Below, piece after piece: positions 46,217-54,714 of a DNA stretch of 64,000 bases. The notes below the pieces were generated by a model. That model worked only from the letters and a program-made list of their open reading frames with translations. It was not told the DNA's origin and did not search any database. This stretch comes from Marivivens geojensis. Lineage in GTDB: Bacteria > Pseudomonadota > Alphaproteobacteria > Rhodobacterales > Rhodobacteraceae. The stretch covers positions 245,526-309,525 of the forward strand of contig NZ_JALKCU010000003.1 in NCBI RefSeq assembly GCF_023540835.1, in the 5' to 3' direction. The position numbers and the translations under genes were made by a program. Every line of letters begins with the position of its first letter. The stretch's first letter is position 1.

Positions 46217-48574
46217 TTATTCGCCGTAGGGGACCCAGATGTTTTTCACTTGGGTCGCACGGGCGAGGAATTCGCGCCCTTGCCCTGCGGTGGATGCAAA
46301 ATCACGGGTGCCTGCGACTTCGGTCCACGTTTGTTTCAGGTTCCCGGTCGATGCCTTTTCCACCATGGCGCAGCCGTCTGCCGTTCCGAAATACCACATG
46401 GCGGCGACTTCATCGTGCTGGGCGAGCGTTTTGGAGAGTTCCTCACGCGGGCCAGTGACGATGTTGACGACGCCAGCGGGCACGTCAGAAGTTTCGAGAA
46501 TCTGGTAAAAATCCGTCGCGGCAAGTGGGTGGGTCTGCGATGGCACGGCGACCACGGCATTGCCGGTCGCGATGGCTGGCAGCACGGTTGAGATAAACCC
46601 GAGCAGCGGATGGCGGTCGGGGCAAGCGATCCCGACGACTCCCAATGGCTCGTTCATCGCCAATGTGACCATGCGCGACTGGGTGGAGTGAACCGCACCG
46701 TCGAATTTGTCGGCCTGAGCCGCATACCAGAAACAGCGACGGATTGCGGCCTCGACTTCTGTTTGCGCGGTACCTTTGTTGGCGCCGAAGGACTGCAAGC
46801 GGTCCGCGAATTCGCTCGCGCGGGCCGAGAGGTTTTCACCAATGTAATAGAGGACCTGCGCGCGGTTGTGACCTGTCGCCTTGCCCCAGCCAGAGGCCTT
46901 GGCAGCGGCTTCAACGGCGTTGCGGATGTCCTTACGGCTGCCAAGTGGGGCGAGTCCTACGGGGCCTTTCGCGCCAGACACGGTGTAGGAATAGCCACTG
47001 TCAGGGCGTGCTTGTTTCCCACCGATATAGAGCTTGGCCGTGCGGTCAACGTCGTTGGTCGTTGATAGGCCAACGGCGGCATCCAGTGCGGCGGGGGCGG
47101 GTTCTGCCTTGCCCGATTTGACCGACGCGGGTTTCAGGTAGGACAGCATCCCCTCGCGGCCACCTTCGCGGCCAAACCCGCTTTCGCGGTAGCCGCCAAA
47201 GCCAGCAGCTGCATCAAAGATGTTGGTCGCATTGATCCAGACAACGCCCGCTTTGACCTTGGATGCGATGTCGAGGCAGAGGTTGATGTTCTCTGACCAG
47301 ATCGACGCCGCGAGGCCGTAGCGCGTGTTGTTCGCCAATGCGATGGCATCATCGACCGTGCGGAAGGTCGTGAGCGTGACCACGGGGCCAAAGATTTCTT
47401 CTTCCCACAGGATCGACGCGGGTTCGACATCGGTCGCGAGGGTCGGGGGGTAGAAACAGCCCTGCGGTGCGGGGATTTGGTGCAGGACGGCGCCTGCGTC
47501 TTGGCCCTTTTGGACCAGATCACGAATGCGGTCAGCCTGAACGGGATGCACAATCGCGCCGACATCCGTGTTTTTGTCGAGCGGATCACCAACGCGTAGC
47601 TTTGCCATGCGGGTTTTCAAGAGAGCGGTAAAGCGAGGGGCAACGGCCTCTGCCACGAGGATGCGGGACCCTGCACAGCAGACCTGACCTTGGTTAAACC
47701 AGATGGCATCGACGACGCCTTCGACGGCGGCATCGAGGTCAGCATCTGCAAAGACGATGAACGGGGATTTACCGCCAAGTTCGAGGGTCAGCGCCTTGCC
47801 CGAACCAGCGATCTGGTCGCGAATGATGCGGCCCACCTCGGTTGATCCCGTAAAGGCGACCTTTTGGATGTCCTTGTGGCCGACGATGGCAGCACCCGTC
47901 GCGCCATCACCCGTTACGATGTTCAGCACGCCTTTGGGCAGGCCACACTCCGCCGCGATCTCGGCAAAGGCCAGCGCGGTCAGCGGCGTGTATTCAGCGG
48001 GTTTTAGAACAACGGTGTTACCCGCTGCCAACGCGGGCGCGATTTTCCATGCGAGCATCAGCAGCGGGAAGTTCCACGGGATCACCTGACCGCAAACGCC
48101 AACGGCATCCATGTTCGGGAATTCGTCCGACAGAATTTCGGCCCAGCCTGCATGGTGGTAGAAATGGCGAGCGACCAGTGGGATGTCGATATCGCGGCTT
48201 TCGCGGATCGGTTTGCCGTTGTCGATGGTTTCCAAGACGGACAGAAACCGCGCATGCTGTTGGATGTGACGCGCTAAAGCATAGAGGTGTTTGGCACGTT
48301 CATGACCCGACAGTTTCGCCCATTTCGGCTGAGCCTTGTTCGCGGCAGCAACGGCCTTGTCCACGTCGGCGTTCGTGCCTTGGGTCACTTGGGCAATGAC
48401 ATCGCCCGTTGCGGGGTCTGTGACGGTAAAGGTTTCGCCTGCGGGCGTAAACGCGCCGTCAATGAAATGGCCAAAGCCAGCCTTATGATCGTCGAGCCAT
48501 TTGCGAACGATAGATGCGTCCTCTGGTGCGGTGCCGTAATCGAGGTCGGAAAGAAGCGGTGTAATATCGGTCAT
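46217..48574 (-). CDS. Double-domain aldehyde dehydrogenase, ALDH16-like
   Basis: The ATG at 48574 gives 785 residues, far longer than a normal ALDH (about 490). Domain 1 is complete: PWNFP (Asn168), FTGSTEVG, ELGGKSPF with general base Glu265, and GQVCCAGSR with catalytic Cys299. A linker near 500 leads to a second ALDH-like domain (AKLYIGGKQARPDSGYSY, NEPLGVVGIACPDRHPLLGF) that has no ELGGK and no GQxC motif, so it is catalytically dead. This is the ALDH16 architecture, known from animals and from Loktanella. It lies 10 bases after deoC; oxidation of acetaldehyde is inferred. Confidence 0.88.
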   Translation of the reverse strand: MTDITPLLSDLDYGTAPEDASIVRKWLDDHKAGFGHFIDGAFTPAGETFTVTDPATGDVIAQVTQGTNADVDKAVAAANKAQPKWAKLSGHERAKHLYALARHIQQHARFLSVLETIDNGKPIRESRDIDIPLVARHFYHHAGWAEILSDEFPNMDAVGVCGQVIPWNFPLLMLAWKIAPALAAGNTVVLKPAEYTPLTALAFAEIAAECGLPKGVLNIVTGDGATGAAIVGHKDIQKVAFTGSTEVGRIIRDQIAGSGKALTLELGGKSPFIVFADADLDAAVEGVVDAIWFNQGQVCCAGSRILVAEAVAPRFTALLKTRMAKLRVGDPLDKNTDVGAIVHPVQADRIRDLVQKGQDAGAVLHQIPAPQGCFYPPTLATDVEPASILWEEEIFGPVVTLTTFRTVDDAIALANNTRYGLAASIWSENINLCLDIASKVKAGVVWINATNIFDAAAGFGGYRESGFGREGGREGMLSYLKPASVKSGKAEPAPAALDAAVGLSTTNDVDRTAKLYIGGKQARPDSGYSYTVSGAKGPVGLAPLGSRKDIRNAVEAAAKASGWGKATGHNRAQVLYYIGENLSARASEFADRLQSFGANKGTAQTEVEAAIRRCFWYAAQADKFDGAVHSTQSRMVTLAMNEPLGVVGIACPDRHPLLGFISTVLPAIATGNAVVAVPSQTHPLAATDFYQILETSDVPAGVVNIVTGPREELSKTLAQHDEVAAMWYFGTADGCAMVEKASTGNLKQTWTEVAGTRDFASTAGQGREFLARATQVKNIWVPYGE

Positions 48575-48584
48575 CTGAACTCTC

Positions 48585-49613
48585 TTACGCGGTGGCGTGG
48601 CGGTTGGCGGCGGAATAGCGGCCTGTGACGAAATGTTCGATCTGGCGTTCAATGTCGCCCAGCATAGAGGATGCGCCAAAGCGGAACAGATCAGGGTTCA
48701 ACCAATCGCGGCCCATTTCCTCTTTCATCAGGATTTGCCATGCGATGGCTTCTTTGGCGGATTTGATGCCGCCCGCAGGTTTGAACCCAATTTTGAACCC
48801 AGTTTCAGCGCCGTAGTCCCGAAGTGCGCGCACCATAGTGAGTGAGACGGGCAGGGTGGCGTTCACGCCTTCTTTGCCGGTGGAGGTCTTAATGTAATCG
48901 GCACCCGCCTGCATCGCGACCATCGAGGCCGCATAGACATTGCGAAGCGTACGCAATTCGCCTGTAGCTAGGATCGCTTTCATGTGGGCGGGCCCACAGG
49001 CCTCGCGCATTGCGGCGATTTCGTCGTAAAGCTGTGACCAGTTTTCTTTGAGCGCCAGTTCGCGGGAAATCACGATGTCGATTTCTTCGGCACCTTCTTC
49101 GACCGCATAACGGATTTCAGCGAGGCGGAGGTTCAGGGGCGTCAAACCAGCCGGAAAACCAGTGGCGACCGAGGCGACAGGAATGCCAGTGCCATCGAGC
49201 GCCTCAATCGCGTGTCGCACCATCGTGGGGTAAACGCAGACAGCGCCAGTTGTGAGGCGCATGCCCTCCATCCCGATTGCGGCCTTAAGCTGTGGGGACA
49301 GGGGTTGGGCAGCCTTAGCACACAGCCTGCGCACACGTTCGCGTGTGTCGTCACCAGAGAGAGTCGTCAGGTCGATCATGCGGATCGCGTTCACGAGCCA
49401 GGCCGCCTGATGCGCTTTCTTTACTGATCTGCGGGTTGTGAGTGTCGCCGCGCGCCGTTCCGTGGCGCTTAGGTTGACGGCGTGTCCGTCGAACATGGAC
49501 ATATCAAGGGGGCAGCCCGCGTTTCGTTCGAACGCATGGGCCGTATCAGTCGTTGCGGGCACTTGATGCGCGGCCTGCATTGTGGTGGCGCCTTGGCGGG
49601 CGTCTACAGTCAT
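48585..49613 (-). CDS. deoC: Deoxyribose-phosphate aldolase
   Basis: The ATG at 49613 has GGAG six bases upstream and gives 342 residues, longer than E. coli DeoC by an N-terminal extension of about 60 residues. The core shows VASVATGFPAGLTPLNLRLAE, EIDIVISRE, the Schiff-base lysine in DYIKTSTGKEG and the second lysine region GFKPAGGIKSAKEAI. It splits 2-deoxyribose 5-phosphate to glyceraldehyde 3-phosphate and acetaldehyde. The aldehyde dehydrogenase gene follows immediately, which gives the acetaldehyde a likely fate. Confidence 0.93.
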   Translation of the reverse strand: MTVDARQGATTMQAAHQVPATTDTAHAFERNAGCPLDMSMFDGHAVNLSATERRAATLTTRRSVKKAHQAAWLVNAIRMIDLTTLSGDDTRERVRRLCAKAAQPLSPQLKAAIGMEGMRLTTGAVCVYPTMVRHAIEALDGTGIPVASVATGFPAGLTPLNLRLAEIRYAVEEGAEEIDIVISRELALKENWSQLYDEIAAMREACGPAHMKAILATGELRTLRNVYAASMVAMQAGADYIKTSTGKEGVNATLPVSLTMVRALRDYGAETGFKIGFKPAGGIKSAKEAIAWQILMKEEMGRDWLNPDLFRFGASSMLGDIERQIEHFVTGRYSAANRHATA

Positions 49614-49884
49614 AGAAAGCTCCAAAACCTCTGGGCAATGTCAGGATGGTAGCCTGAATTGCGCGATGCATCCACAGGACAGACCAGACCACAGGCGAAA
49701 TTAAAAGTATTTTTTGATCGAAGGGTAAAATGTGGGTGGCCTGCCCTTACGTCATTAGCAAGTCACTTTGGCGCGACGGGCTGTTCGCCAAAACACAGAC
49801 CCTGTTCCGCCACTGTGAATTGCCGAACCAAATGTTTCGGTTAAGTGTCTGGATCAGTTCTCACACAACCCAAGAGAGTATATT

Positions 49885-50463
49885 ATGAAAAAGTTCTTCC
49901 TTACGTCAGCTGCGGTCTTTGGCCTCGCAACTGCTGTGGCTGCAGAGCCTGTAAATTACGTTTTGGATGCATCGCACAGCCAGATCGTGTTCTCCTATAA
50001 CCACCTTGGCTTCTCGACCACGACTGGCATGTTCTCGGGCTTTGACGGCGCGATCTCGTTCGACGCTGAAAACCCAGCGGCGTCGTCTGTGACCGTCGAA
50101 GTCAAAGCTGACAGTCTGATTACCGGCTGGAATGAGCGCGACGCACACTTCCTGTCGGACGATTTCTTTGGTGCGGGCGCTGCTCCGCTGATCACCTTTG
50201 CCTCGACTGGCATCGAAGTGACTGGCGAAAACACGGGCCTCATCACTGGTGACCTGACTGTGAACGGCATCACCAAATCGGTTGTTCTGGACGCAACCAT
50301 GACCCAGATGGGCGACCACCCGATGGCGAACCTGCCGTGGGTTGGTTTCAACGCGACCACCACTGTTCTGCGTTCGGACTTTGATATGGGAATGTTCGCG
50401 CCTTACGTCAGCGACGAAGTGGCCATCGAGATTTCGATCGAAGCAATGGTTCCAGCTGAATAA
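49885..50463 (+). CDS. yceI: YceI family periplasmic protein
   Basis: A 192-residue protein with signal peptide MKKFFLTSAAVFGLATAVAA. The mature part begins with NYVLDASHSQIVFSYNHLGFSTTTG, the YceI lipocalin-like opening, and contains NERDAHFLSDDFF and LTVNGITKSVVLDA. YceI proteins bind isoprenoid chains such as polyprenyl phosphate or ubiquinone-like lipids. It faces a cytochrome b561-YceI fusion across a shared terminator, so two YceI domains are encoded side by side. Confidence 0.92.
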   Translation: MKKFFLTSAAVFGLATAVAAEPVNYVLDASHSQIVFSYNHLGFSTTTGMFSGFDGAISFDAENPAASSVTVEVKADSLITGWNERDAHFLSDDFFGAGAAPLITFASTGIEVTGENTGLITGDLTVNGITKSVVLDATMTQMGDHPMANLPWVGFNATTTVLRSDFDMGMFAPYVSDEVAIEISIEAMVPAE

Positions 50464-50484
50464 TCCGAACCAAAGTGAATGCGA

Positions 50485-50510
50485 AAGCCGCCGGAGCGAT
50501 CCGGCGGCTT
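50485..50510. terminator. Bidirectional terminator between yceI and the b561-YceI fusion
   Basis: Perfect 11-base-pair stem AAGCCGCCGGA (50485-50495) with TCCGGCGGCTT (50500-50510), tetraloop GCGA, followed by TTTTG on the plus strand. Confidence 0.88.
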
Positions 50511-50516
50511 TTTTGT

Positions 50517-51695
50517 TTAACGGGTTCGTGTGGCGGTGAGGGCCACATCGACTGTGACGCCAAAGCCAACCGTCGATTCATCCGTGTAACCCGATCCCAT
50601 CCCGAAATCGCGGCGATCCAGTGATGCTGTGCCCGTCATTGTCGCGGCATCACCGTCGCGGTTGAGCGTGAAGTCCAGAACCACAGGGATGGTTTGACCG
50701 ACCAGTGTCAGCGTCCCATTCGCGCGGTGCGATACCCCGTCGATCTGTTCGATGTCGGCAGCAAAGACGGCAGTGGTGTAGTTGGAGGTGTCAAAGAACT
50801 CCGCTCCTTTGGCCTGATCAGTGACCGACCCGAGGGTGAGAGACGTGGTGTCGATGATGACCTCAACCTCACCCGACCCCGCGTCGCCATACTGGATCGA
50901 TGCCGTCCAAGCGCCGAACTGGCCTGTCACAGGCGCCCCCATTTGCGCGACCGTAAATGTGAGGGTCCCGTTCTCGACCTGCCAATTCGCATCTGACGCC
51001 GTTTCGACGGCAACCGTTTCAGGGCCGTGTTCGTGAGCGGGTTGTGTCAGAATAGGCGTTGCGATGACGGCGACCCAAAGGATCGTTGCGGGAACCATCG
51101 CAGCAATATGGCTGCCCGATGACGTCTTCGAACCTGCAGCCGTGCCTTTGGTCATACGGGCCAGAGTAGCATCGCGGTCGATAATCGCGTGTTTCAGCGC
51201 ACCAGCGATATGCGCGCCGACGGTGAGGTAGATGACAATAGCGGACAGCCCGTGAACGGCCCCCGCGATATGAGCGACGGACTCAGACTTTGGAACGAAC
51301 GGGAGGTTTTGACCGAAGGGCCACCAAATCGGAGCAAAGCCCGTCTCGGCCGAATGCATCACCCATCCAGACAAAGGCATCACGAAAATCGCGCCATAGA
51401 GCGCCCAATGTACGACTTCGGCCACAAAGGTTTCGGCTTTGCGGTCGGGGTGCAATGGTGCGGGTTTGGGCTGGGTGAGGGCCCAGATCACCCGCAGGAC
51501 TGCGAGGAGCAGAACCGCGACGCCGATGGTTTTATGTGTGGAATACAGGGTCTGGAGGAACCAAGCAGTCTCTGCGTTGCGTTCGGTCGCATCCCCGATC
51601 AACCCCAATACAATGTCGGTGAGGATCAAGAGGGCGATAGACCAATGAAAAAAACGGGCAACCGCCCCGTAGCTATTCGACGTGTTGGAAACCAT
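50517..51695 (-). CDS. Cytochrome b561 domain fused to a YceI domain
   Basis: A 392-residue fusion. Residues 1-190 are a cytochrome b561 membrane domain with four helices and candidate haem-ligand histidines (His17 in FFHWSIALL, His54, His96, His148, His162). A further helix follows at about 198-216. Residues 236-392 form a YceI domain (WQVENGTLTFTVAQMGAPVTG, TLTLVGQTIPVVLDFTL) predicted to lie in the periplasm. The union of a quinone-level b-type cytochrome with a polyisoprenoid/quinone-binding domain suggests a quinol-linked electron transfer role, which is inference. It faces the free yceI gene. Confidence 0.87.
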   Translation of the reverse strand: MVSNTSNSYGAVARFFHWSIALLILTDIVLGLIGDATERNAETAWFLQTLYSTHKTIGVAVLLLAVLRVIWALTQPKPAPLHPDRKAETFVAEVVHWALYGAIFVMPLSGWVMHSAETGFAPIWWPFGQNLPFVPKSESVAHIAGAVHGLSAIVIYLTVGAHIAGALKHAIIDRDATLARMTKGTAAGSKTSSGSHIAAMVPATILWVAVIATPILTQPAHEHGPETVAVETASDANWQVENGTLTFTVAQMGAPVTGQFGAWTASIQYGDAGSGEVEVIIDTTSLTLGSVTDQAKGAEFFDTSNYTTAVFAADIEQIDGVSHRANGTLTLVGQTIPVVLDFTLNRDGDAATMTGTASLDRRDFGMGSGYTDESTVGFGVTVDVALTATRTR

Positions 51696-51950
51696 GATGT
51701 GAACGATCTTGTTGGACTATGATACGCGCACGTTATCGCAATAGCCTCCGCAAATCTTCGCCCCGATTTCCACAGGGTCTGTGCAGAATGGTGGGATGAG
51801 GCAAGTTCCGTGCAGCTAGTCCCCAGTCATAGAATCCTGATCATGGGAAAGGGGGTATTCGGCGCATGTATCGCAGCTAAGTTCTTCGATGAAATAGCTG
51901 CGACAATGGCATGCCAATTTCTCTTATATATCAAAAACTTAAGGGAAAAC

Positions 51951-52025
51951 TGGCTGGGGTGGTAGGATTCGAACCTACGGTGCGCGGTACCAAAAACCGG
52001 TGCCTTACCACTTGGCTACACCCCA
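51951..52025 (-). tRNA. tRNA-Gln (anticodon UUG)
   Basis: A cloverleaf is readable on the minus strand: acceptor TGGGGTG/CACCCCA, D-arm GCC..GGC, anticodon loop TTTTGGT with anticodon TTG, T-arm GTAGG TTCGAAT CCTAC, discriminator G and an encoded CCA (75 bases). The anticodon-stem pair 27-43 is C-C, a mismatch. The rest matches bacterial tRNA-Gln closely. Confidence 0.95.
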
Positions 52026-52174
52026 GCAGCGAGGGGGGTATTACAAGCTGCTGCGGGGCGGTTCAAGGGGGAAGCGGCAAAAAACTGTTACTCTTGGTGC
52101 ATTCTTTTTAGGCCATTGGAAAACAGGGGTATCCGTGCGTGTTTTCGAGCCTTTGGTGACACGCTGAATACGAA

Positions 52175-52201
52175 AACGTCCCGCCGAATGGGCGGGACGT
52201 T
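52175..52201 (-). terminator. Terminator of the kpsT-kpsE operon
   Basis: Perfect stem AACGTCCCGCC (52175-52185) with GGCGGGACGTT (52191-52201); on the minus strand it runs straight into TTTTCG. It lies 29 bases after the kpsE stop. Confidence 0.85.
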
Positions 52202-52229
52202 CGATGTCAGAGCGAGTCGGGCACAGAAT

Positions 52230-53924
52230 CTACGACGAAACCTGTTCGCGGAGGATCGAAGCCGTCAGTGAGAACATGAGGTAAATCCCTGCGAAGATCA
52301 GGAAAGAGACTAGGGTGTTCTCAAAAGCTTTGGGGTAAGTCGGATCATCGGGCGCGATCGGCACAACGCCGAGAGACAGGTAGCGCACCTGACGGTTGGC
52401 CTCGAGGCGAGCCGTTTCCATCATGGTGAGGGCCTGCTGTACCAGTGCGATCTGGAATTGATAATTTTCTTCCGCAGCTCGCAGTTCCGTTGTTTTGGAC
52501 GCAAGTGAATTCCCGGAGCCTGTTGTTTCGGTGAGTTGTAGGCGCAGGTCCTCAATCGAGGTTTCAAGGCTCGCGATCTCGCTGTTCACGGCGTTTACGC
52601 GGGCTTCGTTCGGGCGGGCGACAGACTGCAAGGACGCCAGTTCGAGGATCTTATCCTGCCGTCTGGTCTGAAGTTGCCCGATCTGGTTCATGACGAGCTG
52701 CGCTTCGCTATCGGGGCTGAAGGTTTCGAGGTCTTCCTGAATGGTTAGAAGGGCCTCAAGTGCCTCTTTACGGCGGGCCTCGGCCTCTTCGTAGCTGGCG
52801 TTTGCACCGGACATCTGGTCCTCGCGCATACGCTGCGTCAGTTGATCAACCTGTTCTTCGGCGTATGAGATCAGCGCTTCAGAGAACCGCTGGCTGGTCT
52901 GTGGGTCGGCTGCGACCATTTCCATTTTGACGATGCCCTCGGTCGGGTCATAGCCGATGGTCAAGAGACGCTGATACAGTTTGTAGGCGGCCTCATTGCT
53001 GGCGTCTGGATCAAGGCGCTGAATGGGGTCGATGTGATCCTGGCTAAAGTGGGCTTTGAATCCCTCTTCTTCGTCGAGGCGCACCATAGCGGCACGGGAC
53101 GTGAGATAGGACTGCACGGCAATCGCATCGGCCTGAGTGGCGAGCGATGTGCCTTGGAACAGACCAGAGAGGCCGCCAGCGGCACCGCCTGCAGGCTGGG
53201 ATTGCTGGATCACGAATTCAGACTTTGTCGCATACATCGGGGTCGCGATGACAAAGTAGTAATAGCCCGCCAGCAGCGTCGGCAGCAGGACAAAGATCGC
53301 GAGACGCGAGAACAGCGAAACCAACCGTTGGCGGCGGCGGCGAATGAGGTCCTGCTGGATGCGCATGATCTCGCTTGCGCGGCGTTCTGCGGCGGCAGCG
53401 GGATCAGGTGCGGTGAGTGCGCGGCCCTGTTGGATCGTCTGTGGCAGTTGCATTTTCCCACCAGCCGCGAGCGCGGTCCCAGTGGGAGGGTTCGCGCCGC
53501 CACCATTCCCGCCGCCACTTGGGGCGACGAGTTCGAGGATGCTCGACCGTTCAAAGGGATCAATTCCGTTTTGGCGCAATTGGCGGACGGCGTCGAAATC
53601 GGAGGTCGTGGCTAGGCCATGTTTTTGCGCGACACGCCGCGCCATGCGCAACTGACGACCCGTGAGGCCCTCTTTGCGGATCGCATCAATCTCAGCTTCG
53701 GCAGAGGCGACGGCGGGGCTGTCGATATTGGCGTCAACGGGCGGCGTCGGCTGCTCTTGCGCCTGATCAGGTTGCGGTGCGCGTGCCTGTTGAGGGCGCT
53801 GGACCTGCGGGCGCGGTTGTGGCTGCTGCGGTGGCAATGGGCGAGCCGCTTGCGGTTTGTCATCGGGTGCTTTCGGATCGGTGGTCCGTAGGCGGAATTT
53901 ACTGGCCTTGGGTTTCATAGTCAT
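52230..53924 (-). CDS. kpsE: KpsE-like capsule polysaccharide export inner-membrane protein
   Basis: A 564-residue polysaccharide co-polymerase-type protein. Residues 20-62 are a Pro/Gln-rich disordered tail, and 80-130 a small conserved region (KEGLTGRQLRMARRVAQKHG). A membrane helix lies at 205-226, then a periplasmic part with coiled coils (about 330-490), and a second helix near the C-terminus (FLIFAGIYLMFSLTAS). KpsE-like proteins span the periplasm with the outer-membrane channel KpsD. It overlaps kpsT by 26 bases. No kpsM, kpsD or glycosyltransferase gene is in view. Confidence 0.82.
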   Translation of the reverse strand: MTMKPKASKFRLRTTDPKAPDDKPQAARPLPPQQPQPRPQVQRPQQARAPQPDQAQEQPTPPVDANIDSPAVASAEAEIDAIRKEGLTGRQLRMARRVAQKHGLATTSDFDAVRQLRQNGIDPFERSSILELVAPSGGGNGGGANPPTGTALAAGGKMQLPQTIQQGRALTAPDPAAAAERRASEIMRIQQDLIRRRRQRLVSLFSRLAIFVLLPTLLAGYYYFVIATPMYATKSEFVIQQSQPAGGAAGGLSGLFQGTSLATQADAIAVQSYLTSRAAMVRLDEEEGFKAHFSQDHIDPIQRLDPDASNEAAYKLYQRLLTIGYDPTEGIVKMEMVAADPQTSQRFSEALISYAEEQVDQLTQRMREDQMSGANASYEEAEARRKEALEALLTIQEDLETFSPDSEAQLVMNQIGQLQTRRQDKILELASLQSVARPNEARVNAVNSEIASLETSIEDLRLQLTETTGSGNSLASKTTELRAAEENYQFQIALVQQALTMMETARLEANRQVRYLSLGVVPIAPDDPTYPKAFENTLVSFLIFAGIYLMFSLTASILREQVSS

Positions 53925-54561
53925 AAAGCTGTTTTGCCTCTTCCAAGGTATCGAACATATGTAGGTGACCGTCCATCAAGACGGCTGCCGATTTGGCGAA
54001 CCGCTCTAGCGTGGCGGCTTGGTGGGACACGATGACCACCGTTGTTGTTTCCAACCGTTCTCTTAATATTTCGCCCGCTTTGCGGTTAAATTCTTGGTCG
54101 GTTGTCGAAGGCATGCCTTCGTCGATCAGATACATATCAAAATCGAGCGCCAACATCAGCGCAAAAGACAACCGTGCGCGCATACCTTGGCTGTAGGTGC
54201 CGACGGGCATGTCGAAGTATTCTTTGATATCGCAGAGCCAGCGGCAGAAGGCTTCGATGTAGTCAGGGTCTAGGCCGTAGAGGCGCGCGATGTAGCGGGT
54301 GTTCTCTTTGCCTGTGTGGCGCGTGACGAGTCCGCCCATAAACCCCAGCGGGAATGAAATCCTGCACTTACGATGGATTTCGCCTTCGTCGGGTTTTTCC
54401 AAGCCGGACATCATGTTGATCAGCGTGGTCTTACCCGTGCCGTTCGGGGCCAAAATGCCAAGCGAGTTGCCGAGGTCCACACGAAACGATGCGCGATCAA
54501 GGATGACCTTGCGCTGTTTTCCGGTCCAAAAGGACTTGCTCACGTTTACGAATTCAAGCAT
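53899..54561 (-). CDS. kpsT: KpsT-like polysaccharide export ABC ATPase
   Basis: A 220-residue ATPase of the capsule/O-antigen exporter class. Walker A LAPNGTGKTTLIN, signature YSQGMRARLSFAL, Walker B FDMYLIDEGM and the switch histidine VVIVSHQAA are present; the start LEFVNVSKSFWTGKQRKVIL is family-like. It would power export of a polysaccharide across the inner membrane with a KpsM permease, which is not in this window. It is co-transcribed with kpsE. Confidence 0.88.
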   Translation of the reverse strand: MLEFVNVSKSFWTGKQRKVILDRASFRVDLGNSLGILAPNGTGKTTLINMMSGLEKPDEGEIHRKCRISFPLGFMGGLVTRHTGKENTRYIARLYGLDPDYIEAFCRWLCDIKEYFDMPVGTYSQGMRARLSFALMLALDFDMYLIDEGMPSTTDQEFNRKAGEILRERLETTTVVIVSHQAATLERFAKSAAVLMDGHLHMFDTLEEAKQLYDYETQGQ

Positions 54562-54673
54562 CGCGATCCGCTCTGCCCTGCTCGGGCGCCCATTGTTGGG
54601 TCATGGTTGTGCCAAACTGTTTGGCAATTTTCCCCTCATTATGTCGGATCGAAGAGGAAAAATACAATGATTT

Positions 54674-54707
54674 CGCGGCCCGCCTCAAATTGTGAAGGCG
54701 GGCCGCG
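54674..54707 (-). terminator. Hairpin terminator after nhaA
   Basis: A 12-base-pair perfect stem, CGCGGCCCGCCT (54674-54685) with AGGCGGGCCGCG (54696-54707), 10-base loop. On the minus strand AAATCATTGTATTTTT follows rather than an immediate T-run. It lies 8 bases after the nhaA stop. Confidence 0.75.
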
Positions 54708-54714
54708 TTAAGTA

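Noticed and set aside
51911..52111. A 66-codon plus-strand frame
   Set aside because: It lies across tRNA-Gln on the opposite strand and has no protein-like features.
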